Source: Gautieria morchelliformis (taxonomy: Eukaryota; Basidiomycota; Agaricomycetes; Gomphales; Gomphaceae). From it: a stretch of 64,000 bases of DNA. Numbering within the stretch: the first letter of the stretch is position 1; every line of letters starts with the position of its first letter. The position numbers and the translations under genes are program-made. The stretch lies in assembly GCA_015179125.1 (NCBI GenBank), contig WHVA01000070.1, positions 242,374 through 306,373 on the forward strand, read 5' to 3'. Below are positions 21,436 to 33,155 of the stretch, one piece after another. A model generated the notes under the pieces. The model saw only the letters and a list, made by a program, of their open reading frames with translations. It had not been told where the DNA came from and ran no database searches.

Positions 21436-22150
21436 TCAGGGTTCCGGCCATTCTTGAATTGCCTTGACCTTGTCCTCTGCCATGGTAAGACCCGTTGGAG
21501 AGAGGATGTAGCCGAGGTATTTGACCGTGTCGCGATGCCATTTGCATTTCTCTGCTTTTGCGTAGAGATGGTGTTTGCGTAGATGGCGGAGTACTTCGCG
21601 GACATGTTCCCGATGTTTTTCCGGTGTGTCGGAATAGATGAGGATGTCGTCAATGTAAACTAGGATGCATACGTCGAGGAGGTCGGAAAATACGTCGTTC
21701 ATGAATCGCTGGAAAGCGGTGGGAGCATTGGTTAGACAGAAAGGCATGACAACCCACTCAAAAGCACCGTAGCGGGTGCGGAAAGTGGTTTTCCACTCGT
21801 CACCTTCCCGGATGCGGACAAGGTGATAAGCATGCCGGAGGTCGATTTCGGTGTAGATCTTTGCCCTGCGGGGAGTGTCGAGTAGGTCGGAAATGCGTGG
21901 AAGCGGATATTTGTCCTTTTTTGTGAGGGAATTGAGTCCACGGAAATCGACGCAGAGGCGGAGAGATCCATCCTTCTTCTTGACGAAAAGGACCGGAGCG
22001 CCGTGCAGAGACAGCGAAGGGCAGATAAAGCCCATGTTGAGATGTTCATCGACGAACTCGCGGAGAGTTAGGAGTTCACTTTGCGAAAGGGAGTAGATCG
22101 GTCCGAGGGGCGGAGATGCTCCTTCTTCCAAATCTATCTTCAAATCGTAA
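21436..22150 (-). pseudogene. Reverse transcriptase of Gypsy element 3
   Basis: The frame begins PYDLKIDLEEGASPPLGPIY, continues LCVDFRGLNSLTKKDKYPLP, EWVVMPFCLTNAPTAFQRFM and the catalytic LVYIDDILIYS (YIDD intact), then KYLGYILSPTGLTM. A TGA stop at 21436-21438 follows EWPEP, where Arg/Lys is expected before VKDVQSFLGF, and the coding sense resumes at once in the same frame. Apart from this stop the domain looks functional. It is the polymerase of the element, acting within the particle. Confidence 0.82.
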
Positions 22151-22152
22151 GG

Positions 22153-22929
22153 TCAATGTTCAGCTGGTTTATTGGCTTTGGCCTTATTGAACACGTCTGG
22201 GAAGTCACAATATTCTTTCAGAACTGAGCTCATGTTGACCGGAACGGAAGTCGAGGCGGAACGAGCCTTGACTGAAGCCAAGTCGGAGAGGTGAAGCTGG
22301 AAAACGGTCGTATCTTCTTGCCGTTGCAATACGCGGAAAGCGGTGGCGGAAACGAGCGCAATTCGAGGAGCTTCGAGGGTCGGAGGTGCTAAAGCGGGAC
22401 CGGAGTGCGGAACTGAATCCACGAGTGGAGATGCAGAAGAGGCCTGAGCCATCTTTGCGGACGACGTCGGAATAGACGGAAGTTGGTCCGGGGTACGGAA
22501 CTGTATTTGACCCAATGCCCAGTTAATCGACGGATTATATCGGGTGAGCCAATTGTGTCCTAGTACAACGGAACAGCTAGCATCTAGCGGAGTAACGTAA
22601 AACGTAACTTCATGGTTGTCCCCAGTAGCGAAATGGATAGACAGATCCACAACTTGGGAAATTCCCGTGTTGGAAGACCCGTTGAAAAGGCGGAGCGGAA
22701 TAGTCGGAATGTTGCGGGTCGGAAGTTTATGTTTCAAAACAAAGTCGGAGTCGAGGAAACAATGAGTCGAACCGGAGTCGATCAGTGCTGTGAACGGGGG
22801 TGCGGAAATGGTGTCGGAAGTGAGCGGAACAGAGAGGGAGTCGGAGCACGAAAGAGCGGATGCGTTGAGTATAACCTCATTTGTCGCACGAATGGGGTCA
22901 ACACAGCCCTCAGCTCGTGCGGAGGCCGG
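22153..22929 (-). pseudogene. Protease and linker of Gypsy element 3
   Basis: The frame holds FTALIDSGSTHCFLDSDFV, an intact D-S-G active site, followed by VTFYVTPLDASCSVVLGHNW and LTRYNPSINW, the typical protease fold ending. It continues in the same frame as the Asn/Ser-rich gag linker and reaches a TGA at 22153-22155 after KPAEH, where the related frame expects Arg before PYDL. Readthrough would join it to RT. It cleaves the Gag-Pol polyprotein. Confidence 0.75.
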
Positions 22930-24274
22930 AGGACTGCTGACTATTTTTTTGAATCTGCAGCGGGAACCGCTTCGGATTTCTCTTCCGTCTTTTCTGCACG
23001 GCCCTTGGCCTTAGCAGCGGAGGCGGAAGCGCGAGTGCAGTCGCGAGCGACGTGGCCGCCTTTGCCGCAGAAAAGGCAAAGGTTGTTGTCCATGCGACGC
23101 TGGCGTTCAACAGGGGTTAGTTTTCCGTCCTTCCCAAGTTTGTCGGAAAGGTCTGGAGTGCTCTTCCGGGCGTTGGTGTTGGAACCAGAGGCCTGGTTGT
23201 TGTGAGGGGTGGAGTTGTTGTTGTTCCGGTTGCCGGAGTTGGATCCGGAACTGTTGTTGTTGTTTCCGGAATTGGTCTTCTTCTTGTCTTTCCCAGTAGT
23301 GCGAATCGATGGATTGGGCGAGGTTGCGGAGGTCGGTAAGGGTGGCGGGTTTTCCGACGCGGGCAATTTCATCCTTGATCCGGGATGGCAAGCCCATGTA
23401 AAACTGGCATCGGAGTGGGGCTTCTCCCCATTGGACTCGAGGAGCGAGCTGCTGAAACGTGACGATATATTTAGCTATCTTATGAGTGTCTTTCATGCGA
23501 AGCTTATCGAGTGCATTTTCTGCATCGGCTTCCATGTCAAATGGTCCGAAATTGCTGCGGAGTTCCGAAATGAAATCGTGGTAATCGTCGGCCCAGTCGA
23601 CGAGAGCGAACGGATCCATGAGGGCGGGTTCGAAGTGGTCGAGAGCCGTGCCTCGGAGATAGCAAAGGGCGTAATTGACCTTTCGTTCTCGTTCGTCGTC
23701 GGGAAAAGCGTCGGGACGATCACGGAAATTGAGTTGAAGCTGGACCAGAAATGGCTGGAGCTTCTTGGGGTCGGAACCGTCGAACTGATCTGGTTCGCGG
23801 ACCTTAGTCTTGGGTCGTGGTGGTGCTTGGGCCGGGCGCTGAAGTTGTCTGGCTAGCATGGCGATGGCTTGTGCAAGATCCGGAACTGGCGCGGGCGGAA
23901 CTGGGTTGGCGGGAATCTGAGGTGGAATTGGAGGTGGAGGACCGCCTGGGGGACTGCCGGGTGGGCCGCCATGAGGGCCGCCTGGAGGTGGTCCTGGTTG
24001 AGGTGGTGGTGGTGGAGCTGGGCGTCGGAATGACACTGCTGTTTGTTCTCCGCTGCTACTCGTCGAATTCCCATCATAGTCGGGATTTTCGTCGGGATTA
24101 GCATCGGGAACTTCTTCGAAACGTTGCGGAAAAGCATCGGAGAGCTCATCGTCGGCATGAGAGCTACCGGAGGGTTCCGCGTGCCTTGGTGCTGCGGATC
24201 TAAGACTGCCAAAATAAGAGAGAGCTTCAACAGCTCCTGCTCGAGCTGAAGTAGCTGTTTGTACGAGGAGGCAT
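22930..24274 (-). pseudogene. Gag of Gypsy element 3
   Basis: The start ATG is at 24272-24274, identical in position to copy A1. One extra base near 24260 (gtttgtacg versus gtggtacg in A1) puts the first residues out of frame. The main frame (to 23107) contains a Pro/Gly-rich N-terminus, then VREPDQFDGSDPKKLQPFLV, YALCYLRGTALDHFEP and WGEAPLRCQFYMGLPSRIKD, a classic capsid domain. After a frameshift near 23300 comes an Asn/Ser-rich linker and the zinc knuckle CLFCGKGGHVARDC (CX2CX4HX4C) near 23045. It packages element RNA in a cytoplasmic particle. Confidence 0.8.
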
Positions 24275-24307
24275 AGTGATAGTTATCGGGTGGGAATCAG
24301 ATAATAC

Positions 24308-24988
24308 TGTTACGTATCGAGATTTCCACTAGGTCAGAACTGGAAAGGACGGTGGCTTCAACTTATAGGTTGCGCCCCCGATGAACTATTGTCCTAGGTA
24401 TTTCGGAACTGAGTCGGAAGTCGGAAAGTACTGGACCAGAGATTTGGTTGGAACTTGTGTCGGAATTGAGGCGGAAGGCGGAAGACGGAAGACTGAGAGA
24501 GACTGAGATCTTGCTAGACTCGCTGTGCTAAGAACAGGAGATGGAGCGAAGGAAATCAAGTATCGAAGGTGATTATCTGAATAACAGAACAGATGAGGGG
24601 GTTTTTATACAAAGTGCAGAACAACAAGTAATGGTATGGTACTAAGCAAATTCCGGAGGGAGTGGAAGTCGAGTACAATGTGTGGGAACTAACTGTTGGG
24701 AACAATGGGACTACAAGGGGGTTAAGGGTAAGGTAGAACAATGGCAAAGAACAAGGGGTCGGGAAAACATATCTGACAACGAACTACAAGGGTGACCGGA
24801 TATATGGTCTTGATGGACGGTGAGGTGGGTCCGGTGGGTCCGAGTAATAGAGTCGAAAGAACAAGGGAATAGAACAATGGGCGGAATGTCAGAAATGTTG
24901 GAGGGGTGGAACATGTTGCAGAAATATCGGAGGGGCGGAAGGTGTGGCGGAACTGAGGGTCGGAAGTCGGAAATGAACGGTCGTAACA
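24308..24988 (-). repeat. LTR of Gypsy family A, copy A2 (5' LTR)
   Basis: A 681-bp block from TGTTACG to CGTAACA, closely similar to 329-1018. The element interior lies to its left, so on the minus strand it is the 5' LTR and drives gag-pol transcription. The right flank starts actct. The matching left flank is lost, so no target duplication can be checked. Confidence 0.88.
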
Positions 24989-25818
24989 ACTCTATATCCC
25001 ATCCACACCTGACCCATCCGAGACCGTGCCTTGCGAAACGGTCCCCCTGACGAGTGAGTTATGGGAGTTCAACGTCTGTATGTCCAGCCATTTGTTATTT
25101 GTTCGTTGCGTTCCAGCGTGCCACGCTGACTCGGAGACCACCCATGACCCATGAAAAAGGTCGAGAGCGGATCATTTGAACCCATGCTCAGGTCGTTTAT
25201 CCCCACCTCCCTCCTGGGGTCACCTAATGCGAGCAAATCCGGTGATGCACTGGGAGACAGATCCGTGGTACGAGAGAATTCCCTTGGAATTATTTGAAGC
25301 GTGACGAGACAGCGCAAATTTTCTCAGGAATCACAGCGGTGAAAACCGGCAACATCACTCACCTACCACGGACTGTTCTTGGCATTGATATATGGACGGG
25401 CTTGGGCGAGACAGTGGTTCAGTAAAGTATGCTTACCATATGTCAAACGACTTACAGAACACCTCTCACAGACTCCCATATGACCACGTCTCAGAAGACG
25501 TTTGTCGCATCTAAGAACGGAGCGCAATTGAAGACATGGAGTAGGAGCGGACATATAGGGCATGGTTAGATAAGCAAAAAATGTAATCACGGGAATGTAG
25601 GAGAAGAAACCACGGATATGGATAAGTAAAAGGTAGCACATGTCACCGACTGTTGATTGATGATGGTAGTGAGCCCATGCATGCAGAGGGAAAACCTTGG
25701 TAAGCAAATGGTGCAACACACATGCAAAGCAGAGGAAGAGCCAATAGCCAATCACAGGAGTGCATACGAAGGACTGTGTCAGTTGTCAGCCAATAGCATT
25801 TGACGGACAACATCACAT
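24989..25818. other. No recognisable gene
   Basis: The stretch right of LTR A2 has no convincing frame. Near 25640-25760 it already contains diverged phrases of the tandem unit that follows (gcatgcagagggaaaacc, gccaatagccaatcacagg). Confidence 0.35.
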
Positions 25819-26135
25819 GCCACCAAAACAGAGGAAAACATATGCAAACCCCTGCTACACCCAATCACATGAATGCTGAGTAACACTTGTCTGACACGAT
25901 AGCCAATGAAAGGCCAACAATCCAATGTCTCACAATGTCACATGGGTGGAAAACACGGTAAACCACTGGCAAAGCAATGCAAAGCCACCAAACCAGAGGA
26001 AAACATATGCAAACCCCTGCGGCACCCAATCACATGAATGCTGAGTAACGCTTGTCTGACACGACAGCCAATGAAAGTGCTACAATCCAATGTCTCACGA
26101 TGTCACATGGGAAAACACTGGCAAAGCAATGCAAA
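25819..26135. repeat. Two-copy tandem repeat, about 165 bp
   Basis: Unit 1 (25819-25983) and unit 2 (25984-26135) both start gccaccaaa and end ggcaaagcaatgcaaa. They share phrases such as aacatatgcaaacccctgc and cacatgaatgctgagtaac. The second unit lacks about 13 bp. No coding sense is seen. Confidence 0.8.
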
Positions 26136-26265
26136 CGAAATGGTGTCGTATGCTTAATAGAAGATAGATATGTATTTAGGACAGCGACTCTCGTCGCTGT
26201 CAGACTATCAAACTATAAACCTCTATAGCCTATCTACTGTGAGCGCTTCGACCTATAGTCAGTCC

Positions 26266-26672
26266 TGACCTGAACTGGTGTTTGAGGAGACATGCGTGTC
26301 GTCTGTGTAAGGAGGAAGGAACTTCGGTCTATAGTCACATGTCACATGTTACAGCTATTTCATACACAAAAAGTGGAGTATGAAACTCATGCCCCCGCGA
26401 CACCACCTGCAAAGATCGTACCCCATCAACCGTTGAAGAATAAGACATTTAATATAGTTTTTTTCTGTATATTATCTAACAATTCTATATAAAAATTGTA
26501 GCTTATTAGGACATATTGAATTTTTGGAAACTTGGGCCTATATGCCCAATGGAAATCAGCTCAGATTAGGGCTGCGCATAGCTGTAAATACGAGTATTGA
26601 AATAGAATGTCAGGGTTAAACCGGGGGAGCATCTGAGCTACTGGGAGAACCTCTATGGACCTTGAACCATAG
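26266..26672 (-). repeat. Third copy of the FunK1 5' end and upstream region
   Basis: This stretch is about 90 percent identical by eye to 61850-62232. That region contains the start codon of FunK1 copy 2 (cat within gagacatgcgtgtcgtctg) and roughly 360 bp upstream. Only a few codons of the gene are included before the match is lost on the left. The match ends about 70 bp before the 5' end of Helitron H1. It shows that the FunK1 locus existed in at least three copies here. Confidence 0.75.
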
Positions 26673-27676
26673 ACCTTTGCACCTGGACCGCTATGTGAGC
26701 CGGCAACAAGAACTTAGTGGCACATAACCATTGAGATCAATTCCTATAGGTGAAAGCAGCACGGTGGGAGGTTGTGGGCACCGCTTATAAATAATATTAC
26801 GTAAAACTTATGTCAGCGGCGAGCGGCGCAGCCGCGAGCACCAACGCTGCGCAGCGGTCACGTGACCGGCAGACCGGCGTGAACCTGGAGGGCGAGCGGC
26901 GCAGCCGCGAGCTCCTGGCGGTTCACGCCGATCTTCCGGCTCCAGCGCTCAACCCTGCGCTGAGCTGGCAGAACGCGCTGGCAGAACGCTGCGCAGCCGC
27001 GTCTGCGCACTCCACCACCACCCTCCTCTCCTCTCTGCCCACTAGATAGAATAAAATTGCGTGAGAGTGAATTAATAGATAGCCTATATAGTGTAGAACA
27101 CAAAAGATCTCTTCCCAGGGAGATCTCTGCAGTGAACTATTGGGGTTGACCTCTTCAGTGGGGCAGCTTTTTCTCTGCTAAGGAGCCAGGTAGTCATCCC
27201 AGGCTGCCTTAGAGGGAGCCACAATTGCATTGCAGTTCTCTTAGTGTTGACTTGCACTACTGGTGGCTGAAGAAGACATCTTTCCAGGACCAGGACCAGG
27301 ACCAAGACCTTTTACTAGAATTATTCCAGTTGGATAGCCGAAGAAGACTTGGATATTTTCATCAAACAATTTCCCCGTCCCTTCCTTGGTACGTATATAT
27401 TTCTCTTTGGTCTGCTGTGAGCCATCTGACATTTATTTTATTTTAAATAGAAAATCATAAATTCCCTTGACTTTGCCTAACAAACAAATTCTCAGTCCCA
27501 TCCTTGGTACGTATATATTTCTCTGTGCTCTGGTGTGAGCCATCTGACATTTATTTATTTTATTTTAATTAGAAATTAATAAATTCCCCTGACTTTGCCC
27601 AAGAAAAATTAACAACAGCTGCATCTGCTTGCAAATGTAAGTTGAATTGTGGTAGCTTGATTGTTCCCCTAAGCTT

Positions 27677-29484
27677 ATGCCTGCATTTCTCAGGGATCCA
27701 TCTACTCCAGAGAGAAATCGTCAGCAGGAGCGTGAAAGGGCGAGGGAGGAGCAGGAGGGTCACATGACGTCGCCCACTGATCGGAGAGCGCGTGCACTTG
27801 CTGCTGCTGCTGTCAGAGCTCAGGACCAACCACCCCCTCCACCACAGCCTTTTGCCATCCCCCACCCTCCTCCTAGAAGCAATGTCGCTGATCCTTTTCA
27901 ACAACCTGTGGCCGGGCCATCACGTCCTCCTATGCTTGCAGGACCATCGCGTCCTCCTAATCTCAATCCTGGAGAGCAGGTGGCAGCCCTTCATGCACAG
28001 TTAGCAGTTATCCCACCATTACAGCCCCTGAGAAGAAATAGGCCAGACCCTGTACAGCCTGCTCCCGTAGTAGGTTCAGCGGCTATTGCTCAGTTGCGTG
28101 CTCAGGCAGCTGGAATTGGACATCCGGTGGTAGGCTCTACAGCGGTCGCAGATTTGCGTGCTCAGGCTGCTGGGATACTGCCTATCCCAGCACAGCCCTT
28201 GGGAAGACACAGGCAAGCACCTGTACAACCAGCTCCTAGACCTCCTGTAGTAGGTTCTGCAGGAGTGGCAGCATTGCGTGCTCAGGCCAATGCAATAAGA
28301 CCAATGCCGCCGCTACTCCCTGCACTTTTGCGGCCTCTTCAGTGACTCCCTGCACCTCCTCAGCTGCTCCCTGCACCTCCTCAGCTGCTCCCTGCACCTC
28401 CTCAGCCGCTCCCTGTACCTCGGCAGCGTCCTCAGCGACCTCCTCCTCCTCTTCCACTTGGTCGCTCTAGAATAATTGAGGCAGATGTGCAGCGTTATGA
28501 TTTGGGTCCCATGGTTATTCCCTGCCCTGACTGTGGAGCATTACACTGGAGGGCAGAACGTCTGCAGAAATCCTCAAATGTGCGGCCCAGGTTTGGTGAT
28601 TGCTGTATGGAAGGAAAGGTGCAGCTGGAAGACCTGCCAGAGCCCCCTCAGCCATTGAAACAGCTTTTAGAAGGCCAGGACCCTGAGGCAAAAGGATTTC
28701 GCCAGAATATCAGGCAGTATAATGCTGCGTTTGCATTCACTTCTGTGGGGGCCAACTTTGACCAAGATTTGCTTCGGGAGGGTCGTGGTCCATATGTGCT
28801 CAAGCTACAGGGTGAACTGTATCATCTCCATGGCTCTCTCCTCCCTGACAATGAAGACGGTCCAAAGTATGCCCAGCTTTACATATATGATCCTGCACTG
28901 GCTTTGGCAAAGAGAAAAAATCGTAATGAGCGTCTGTCTCCAACTATCATGGGAGACTTGCAGGAAATGCTCCTGCTATGCAATCCTCATGTGCGCACAT
29001 ATAAACAAGCAGCTGAGAGGCTCAGAGCTCAAGAACAGAATGGTGACATCCAGGCAAGGCTCACATATAGGGCACACAGGGATCCTAGGAGATATAATGT
29101 CCCAACTGCAGATGAGATTGCAGTCGTTCTTCCTGGAGATGGCATCGACCCTGGACCTAGGGATATTATTGTCCAGCTCAGAGGTGGACGTTTCAGAAGG
29201 GTATTGGATACCAATGCAAACTATGCCTCTCTGCACTATGTCTTGCTCTTTCCCAAGGGAGAGTTGGGATGGGAACCAGATATTCCTTATCATGAGCCAG
29301 AGCGTGCTCGGCAGGCCAATCCCAATCCAAACAGACGGACACAGGTCACCCAAATACAGTACCATGCGTATCGTCTGTTCCAGAGAGCGAGAGAACCTAC
29401 AACACTCCTGCGTGGTGGCAAATTGTTCCAGCAGTACATTGTAGACTCCTGGGCTGCTGCAGAGCAAAGCAGACTGAGGTGGAT
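27677..29484 (+). pseudogene. Helitron H1 protein, N-terminal region
   Basis: The frame starts MPAFLRDPSTPERNRQQERE and runs through a Pro/Ala-rich region to a TGA at 28343-28345. The paralogous H2 has CGA at that site (PLQRLPAPP), so this is a direct C-to-T nonsense change, and the same frame carries on afterwards. From 28487 it encodes IPCPDCGALHW, AFTSVGANFDQDLLREGRGP and YVLKLQGELYHLHGSLLP, then LSPTIMGDLQEMLLLCNPHV and NYASLHYVLLFPKGELGW, the conserved Helitron N-terminal domain. It ends at YIVDSWAAAEQSRLRW where LTR C3 is inserted. The same domain is uninterrupted in H2. Confidence 0.85.
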
Positions 29485-29486
29485 CA

Positions 29487-29984
29487 TGTTGGGTGCATTT
29501 ATGCTCCTGCACCAAAATCAAGCATAATATATCCAATTTGTTGTGTGGCCTTCCAATTTCTTCTCACATTGTTCTTGTATTATGCATCCATTTCTCTGGT
29601 TATTTTCGAAATTTTCCACTCATTCCTTATCTCTCTATTTCATCTTGTTATTCCTACTTTCACAAGCGGCTACACCCAGCGGAGTCTGAAATGACTTCGA
29701 CGCGCGAGCTCTTGGGCGCTAAAGGGCCGGGTAGTAGTACATGCGCAGTGGAACACATTTCCCCCTCTCTCAGTGACCACTAAATTCACTGAGAGAGGCG
29801 AGTAAATTAGTCTAGTAGTCTTTGCATTTATTGACCTAGAAATCCTCTGTAGTGAATTGATTTCTAGGTAGTGTATAATATATTTATAGTGACCACTAAA
29901 TTCACTGAGAGAGTGAATTGATTTCTAGTCTATTCTTTTGAATAACAAGTCCATACCTACTGCCTATAATTCCTGTCCTCTACA
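29487..29984 (+). repeat. LTR family C, copy C3 (solo), inside Helitron H1
   Basis: It starts TGTTGGGTGC and ends GTCCTCTACA (498 bp), flanked by gatca on both sides (29482-29486, 29985-29989). H2 has the uninterrupted sequence at about 36030-36040. It carries the family hairpin cctctctcagtga (29764-29776) / tcactgagagagg (29786-29798) and a second half-copy near 29889. Its last 50 bp differ from copies C1 and C2, so it is a subfamily variant. Confidence 0.88.
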
Positions 29985-29989
29985 GATCA

Positions 29990-31140
29990 GGGCCAATCAA
30001 CACACTCTGCGTGCTGAGCAGTATAACCAGATGGTAGATTCATATGGAGGCTTGGACAATGACATGGGAGATGCAAACAGCTTGGGCATAAAAGTCATTC
30101 TGCCTGCGACATTTCAAGACACGGGACATGAATCAAAACTGCCAGAACTCCCTGGCCATTGCAACAAAGAAGGGTCCCCCTGATTTATTTATTACCATGA
30201 CTGCCAATCCAAAGTGGGATGAGATAGTGGCCGAGTTGCTCCCTGGACAAACTGCTCAGGACAGACCTGACCTGGTGTCGCGGGTGTTTCACCTCAAAAA
30301 GAAATACCTCATTGACTTGATCGTCAAGGACAAGATCTTTGGAGAAACTGTCGCTCACGTTCACACTATTGAATTCCAGAAGAGGGGGCTCCCACACATG
30401 CACCTGCTGACCTGGTTCGATAGGGAGTCCAAGGTCAAACATCCACATGAGGTGGATTCTATGATTTCAGCAGAGTTCCCTGATCCAGAGACACATCCTG
30501 TCCTCTACCAGTTGGTCTGTGAGCTGATGACACATGGTCCCTGTGGACAAATGAATCCAAATGCACCCTGCATGGAAAATGGCAAGTGCAAGAAAGGCTT
30601 CCCAAAGCCATTCTGTGAGGAGACCATTGTGAATGTAGATGGATATCCAAAATATCGTCGTCGCAATGATGGAAGGCTGCACAATGTCAGAGGTCACATG
30701 CTGGACAACAGATGGGTTGTGCCATACTCTCCTCTGTTCTTGCTCAAACTCCGGTGTCACATCAACCTTGAATTCACCTTCAGTGTGAGGTGCGTCAAGT
30801 ATATCCACAAGTATCTATACAAGGGCCACGATCGGACCACGATGGAGTTTGGTGTCGACCATGATGAGATAAAGAAGTACCTGGACGCTCGCTATGTCAG
30901 TGCTCATGAGGCCTGTTGGAGGTTGCTGGAGCGGGAAATCCACACCCAGGTGCCTGCAGTCATGGCACTGCCAGTCCATGAAAAAGACCAGCAATCAGTC
31001 GTTTTCAATCCTGATGCTGATCCGCTCACCATCATGAACAGGGTCGAGGGGTCAAAGACAGCGCTCATGGCTTACTTTGAGGCCAATGCTGCCTACCCTC
31101 ATGCACGCGATGTGCTCTATGTGGATGTTCCTGAGCATTA
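29990..31140 (+). pseudogene. Helitron H1 Rep (HUH nuclease) domain
   Basis: The frame resumes with RANQHTLRAEQYNQMVDSYG. A 5-bp loss relative to H2 near 30115 shifts the frame. From 30128 it continues SLAIATKKGPPDLFITMTAN and KRGLPHMHLLTWFDRES, where HMH is the metal-binding HUH motif, and later VKYIHKYLYKGHD, holding the catalytic tyrosine pair region. These residues nick the DNA at the Helitron end. The Rep part stops at YVDVPEH, where about 60-80 codons of the usual linker are missing before the helicase. Confidence 0.85.
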
Positions 31141-32993
31141 GGACGGTGGATGGCATACAATGTGCTACTTACAAGGAGGCCTGTCTTGCCAGGGGACTTC
31201 TGGAGGATGATCAGGAGTGGAGGTTGTGTCTCCAGGAAGCCAGTGGCATGAAAACAGGTGCTCAGCTCAGACATCTCTTTGCCACCATCCTTGGTCATTG
31301 CATTCCCTCACAACCTGACAGACTATGGGACACCTTCAAGGAGCACATATGTGATGATCTCAGACATCGGCTCCAAGTCAGACACAATATCCAGGAGCCA
31401 CGGGATGATCAGGTCTATGATTTTGGCCTCTTTCTCTTGGATAAACTCCTTCAGCGTAATGGCATGTCCTTGAGCAGCTTTAAAGACATGCCTCGGGTGG
31501 TAGGCGAGTGGGAGGTCCTGATTGGAAACAGGTTCATAGCTGAGCAGAGGGACTATGACCCTGTTCAAGAGAGGCAGATGGCTGATGAGGAGGTTCCCAA
31601 GCTGAATGAGGGGCAAAGGTCTGCGCATGATCAGATATTACGGTCGGCACTGGACATAGATGCTCAGGGGAAACCTAATGGACAAATGTTTTTCGTCGCT
31701 GGCTCAGGGGGCGCTGGGAAATCATTCACATGGAACACCCTAATCCACTCCTGTAGAGCGGAGAGTCTCATTGTGCTTGCTGTAGCCTCATCTGCAATGG
31801 CTGCACTTATCCTCACTAATGGGACAACCTCTCACAGCATGCTTGGAATTCCAATTCCTGTCCATGAGGGCTCTCTCTCCTCCATCAAAAAGAACTCTGA
31901 CCAGGCTGATATGCTGACACTGGCCAGGCTCATCATTTGGGATGAGGCTGCAATGCAGCATCGCCATGCCATAGAGGCCATTGACAGGACACTGAGGGAT
32001 TTCCTTGACCAGCCTGACAGACCCTTTGGTGGCATCACGGTCGCCTTTGGAGGTGACTTTCAGCAGACTCTCCCAATTGTCCCTAAAGGCTCCAAGGAGG
32101 ATATCGTGGGATCTACCCTTCAGAAGTCATATCTGTGGCCAAAGATCAAGGTCCTCCATCTGACAGAGAACATGCGGGTGAGAAATGACCCTGACAGAGC
32201 CAGGTTTGCAGAATGGCTGCAGAATGTGGGTCAGGGAAAGGATCTCCCACTAGATCATACCTTCTCACTCCCTCCTCACATGGTTTGTGGCCCTGGAATT
32301 GCAGAGCTGATCCAGGAAATATACCCTGGCATTGGCAATGCAATCCCTGCCCAGGACAATTATTTCTTGGAGCGGGCCATCCTCTGTCCCAGAAATATTG
32401 AGGTCAATGAGATCAATTCCATGGTGTTGAGGCAGTTTCCAGGTGATGCTCAGGTCTTCCACTGTGCAGATTCTGTCAAGGAAACCGACTTTGCAGAGCA
32501 GTATCCTGTGGAGTATCTGAATTCCATAGAGATGGGCGGTCTTCCTCCTGCTCACTTGGAAGTCAAGCCTGGAGTGCCTCTGATGATGTTGCGCAATTTG
32601 GATAAGAAGCAAGGACTATGCAATGGGACAAGGTTGCGGTTGGTGAGGATGAGGAATAGAGTGTTGGAGGTCAGGATCATCTCAGGTCCACGTGCAGGAA
32701 ATACTGCTTTCATCCCCAGGATCACCATTTCACCATCAGAGGGGGAATTACCATTTGTGCTGCAGAGGAGACAGTTTCCAGTGCGTGTGGCATTTGCAAT
32801 GACCATCAACAAGTCTCAGGGACAGTCTTTGGGTACGGTTGGGCTGGACCTGAGATATCCAGTGTTTGGACATGGTCAGTTGTATGTTGGTGTTTCAAGG
32901 GGAACAAGCTGGAACAAAGTAAAGGTCTTGCTTGAGGAGGGTTTGAACACAACCAACATTGTATATAAAGATGTATTACTTAGAGCTTCTTGA
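31141..32993 (+). CDS. Helitron H1 Pif1-like helicase domain
   Basis: A long uninterrupted frame (from 31077 in this phase) encodes RTVDGIQCATYKEACLARGL, Walker A GSGGAGKSF, Walker B LIIWDEAAM, motif III GGDFQQTLPI, HLTENMRVR and the C-terminal motifs MTINKSQGQSLG and GQLYVGVSRGTSWNKV. All catalytic residues of the SF1B helicase are present. It is normally fused to Rep. Here a deletion at about 31141 separates the phases, so the domain has no start of its own other than ATGs in the shifted frame. The helicase unwinds DNA behind the Rep nick. Confidence 0.88.
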
Positions 32994-33127
32994 TTTCTGA
33001 TATCTACTTGATGCAAATTGATTACTTTGATTTTCCCCAATGCACTTGACCTTACTGATATGTTAGACTTACCGATGCATTAGACTTACTGATGTGTTTG
33101 ACCTTACTGACGCGTTTGACTTGCACC

Positions 33128-33155
33128 CCCGCGCGAAGCGCGGGTATCCACCTAG
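33128..33155 (+). other. Helitron 3' terminal hairpin and CTAG end
   Basis: The stem cccgcgc (33128-33134) pairs with gcgcggg (33138-33144) around a 3-base loop, then tatccacCTAG ends the element at 33155. This is the rolling-circle termination signal. The next bases TCTATGAG are the start of H2. Confidence 0.85.

Larger units (their letters stand above)
19976..24988 (-). mobile_element. Ty3/Gypsy element 3 (family A), 3' truncated
   Basis: The minus-strand order is 5' LTR (24308-24988), gag (22930-24274), protease (22153-22929), RT (21436-22150), RNase H and integrase (19976-21435). It is the best-preserved element in the window: long frames, intact DSG, YIDD and integrase motifs, interrupted by a 1-bp insertion early in gag, a gag frameshift near 23300, and two TGA stops that sit where CGA is expected. 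Integrase stops right after CNYQ, so the end of integrase, any chromodomain and the 3' LTR are gone. Confidence 0.9.
26742..33155 (+). mobile_element. Helitron H1, about 6.4 kb
   Basis: The 5' end starts TCCTATAGG, aligning with the start of H2 at 33156 (both reach ggttgtgggc within about 40 bp). The 3' end has a 7-bp GC stem (cccgcgc/gcgcggg, 33128-33144) followed by tatccacCTAG, the Helitron terminal signature, and then T. Inside is one Rep-helicase gene in plus orientation (27677-32993), with four lesions: a CGA to TGA stop, a solo LTR insertion, a 5-bp deletion and a larger deletion between Rep and helicase. A GC-rich block with a gagcggcgcagccgcgagc phrase lies near 26817-27000. Rolling-circle transposition via Rep is expected for the family. 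Confidence 0.85.

Noticed and set aside
26810-27049. GC-rich Ala/Ser/Arg frame, and its partner at 33177-33405
   Set aside because: It is part of the Helitron 5' region shared by H1 and H2; composition makes it open and no start context or motif supports a gene.
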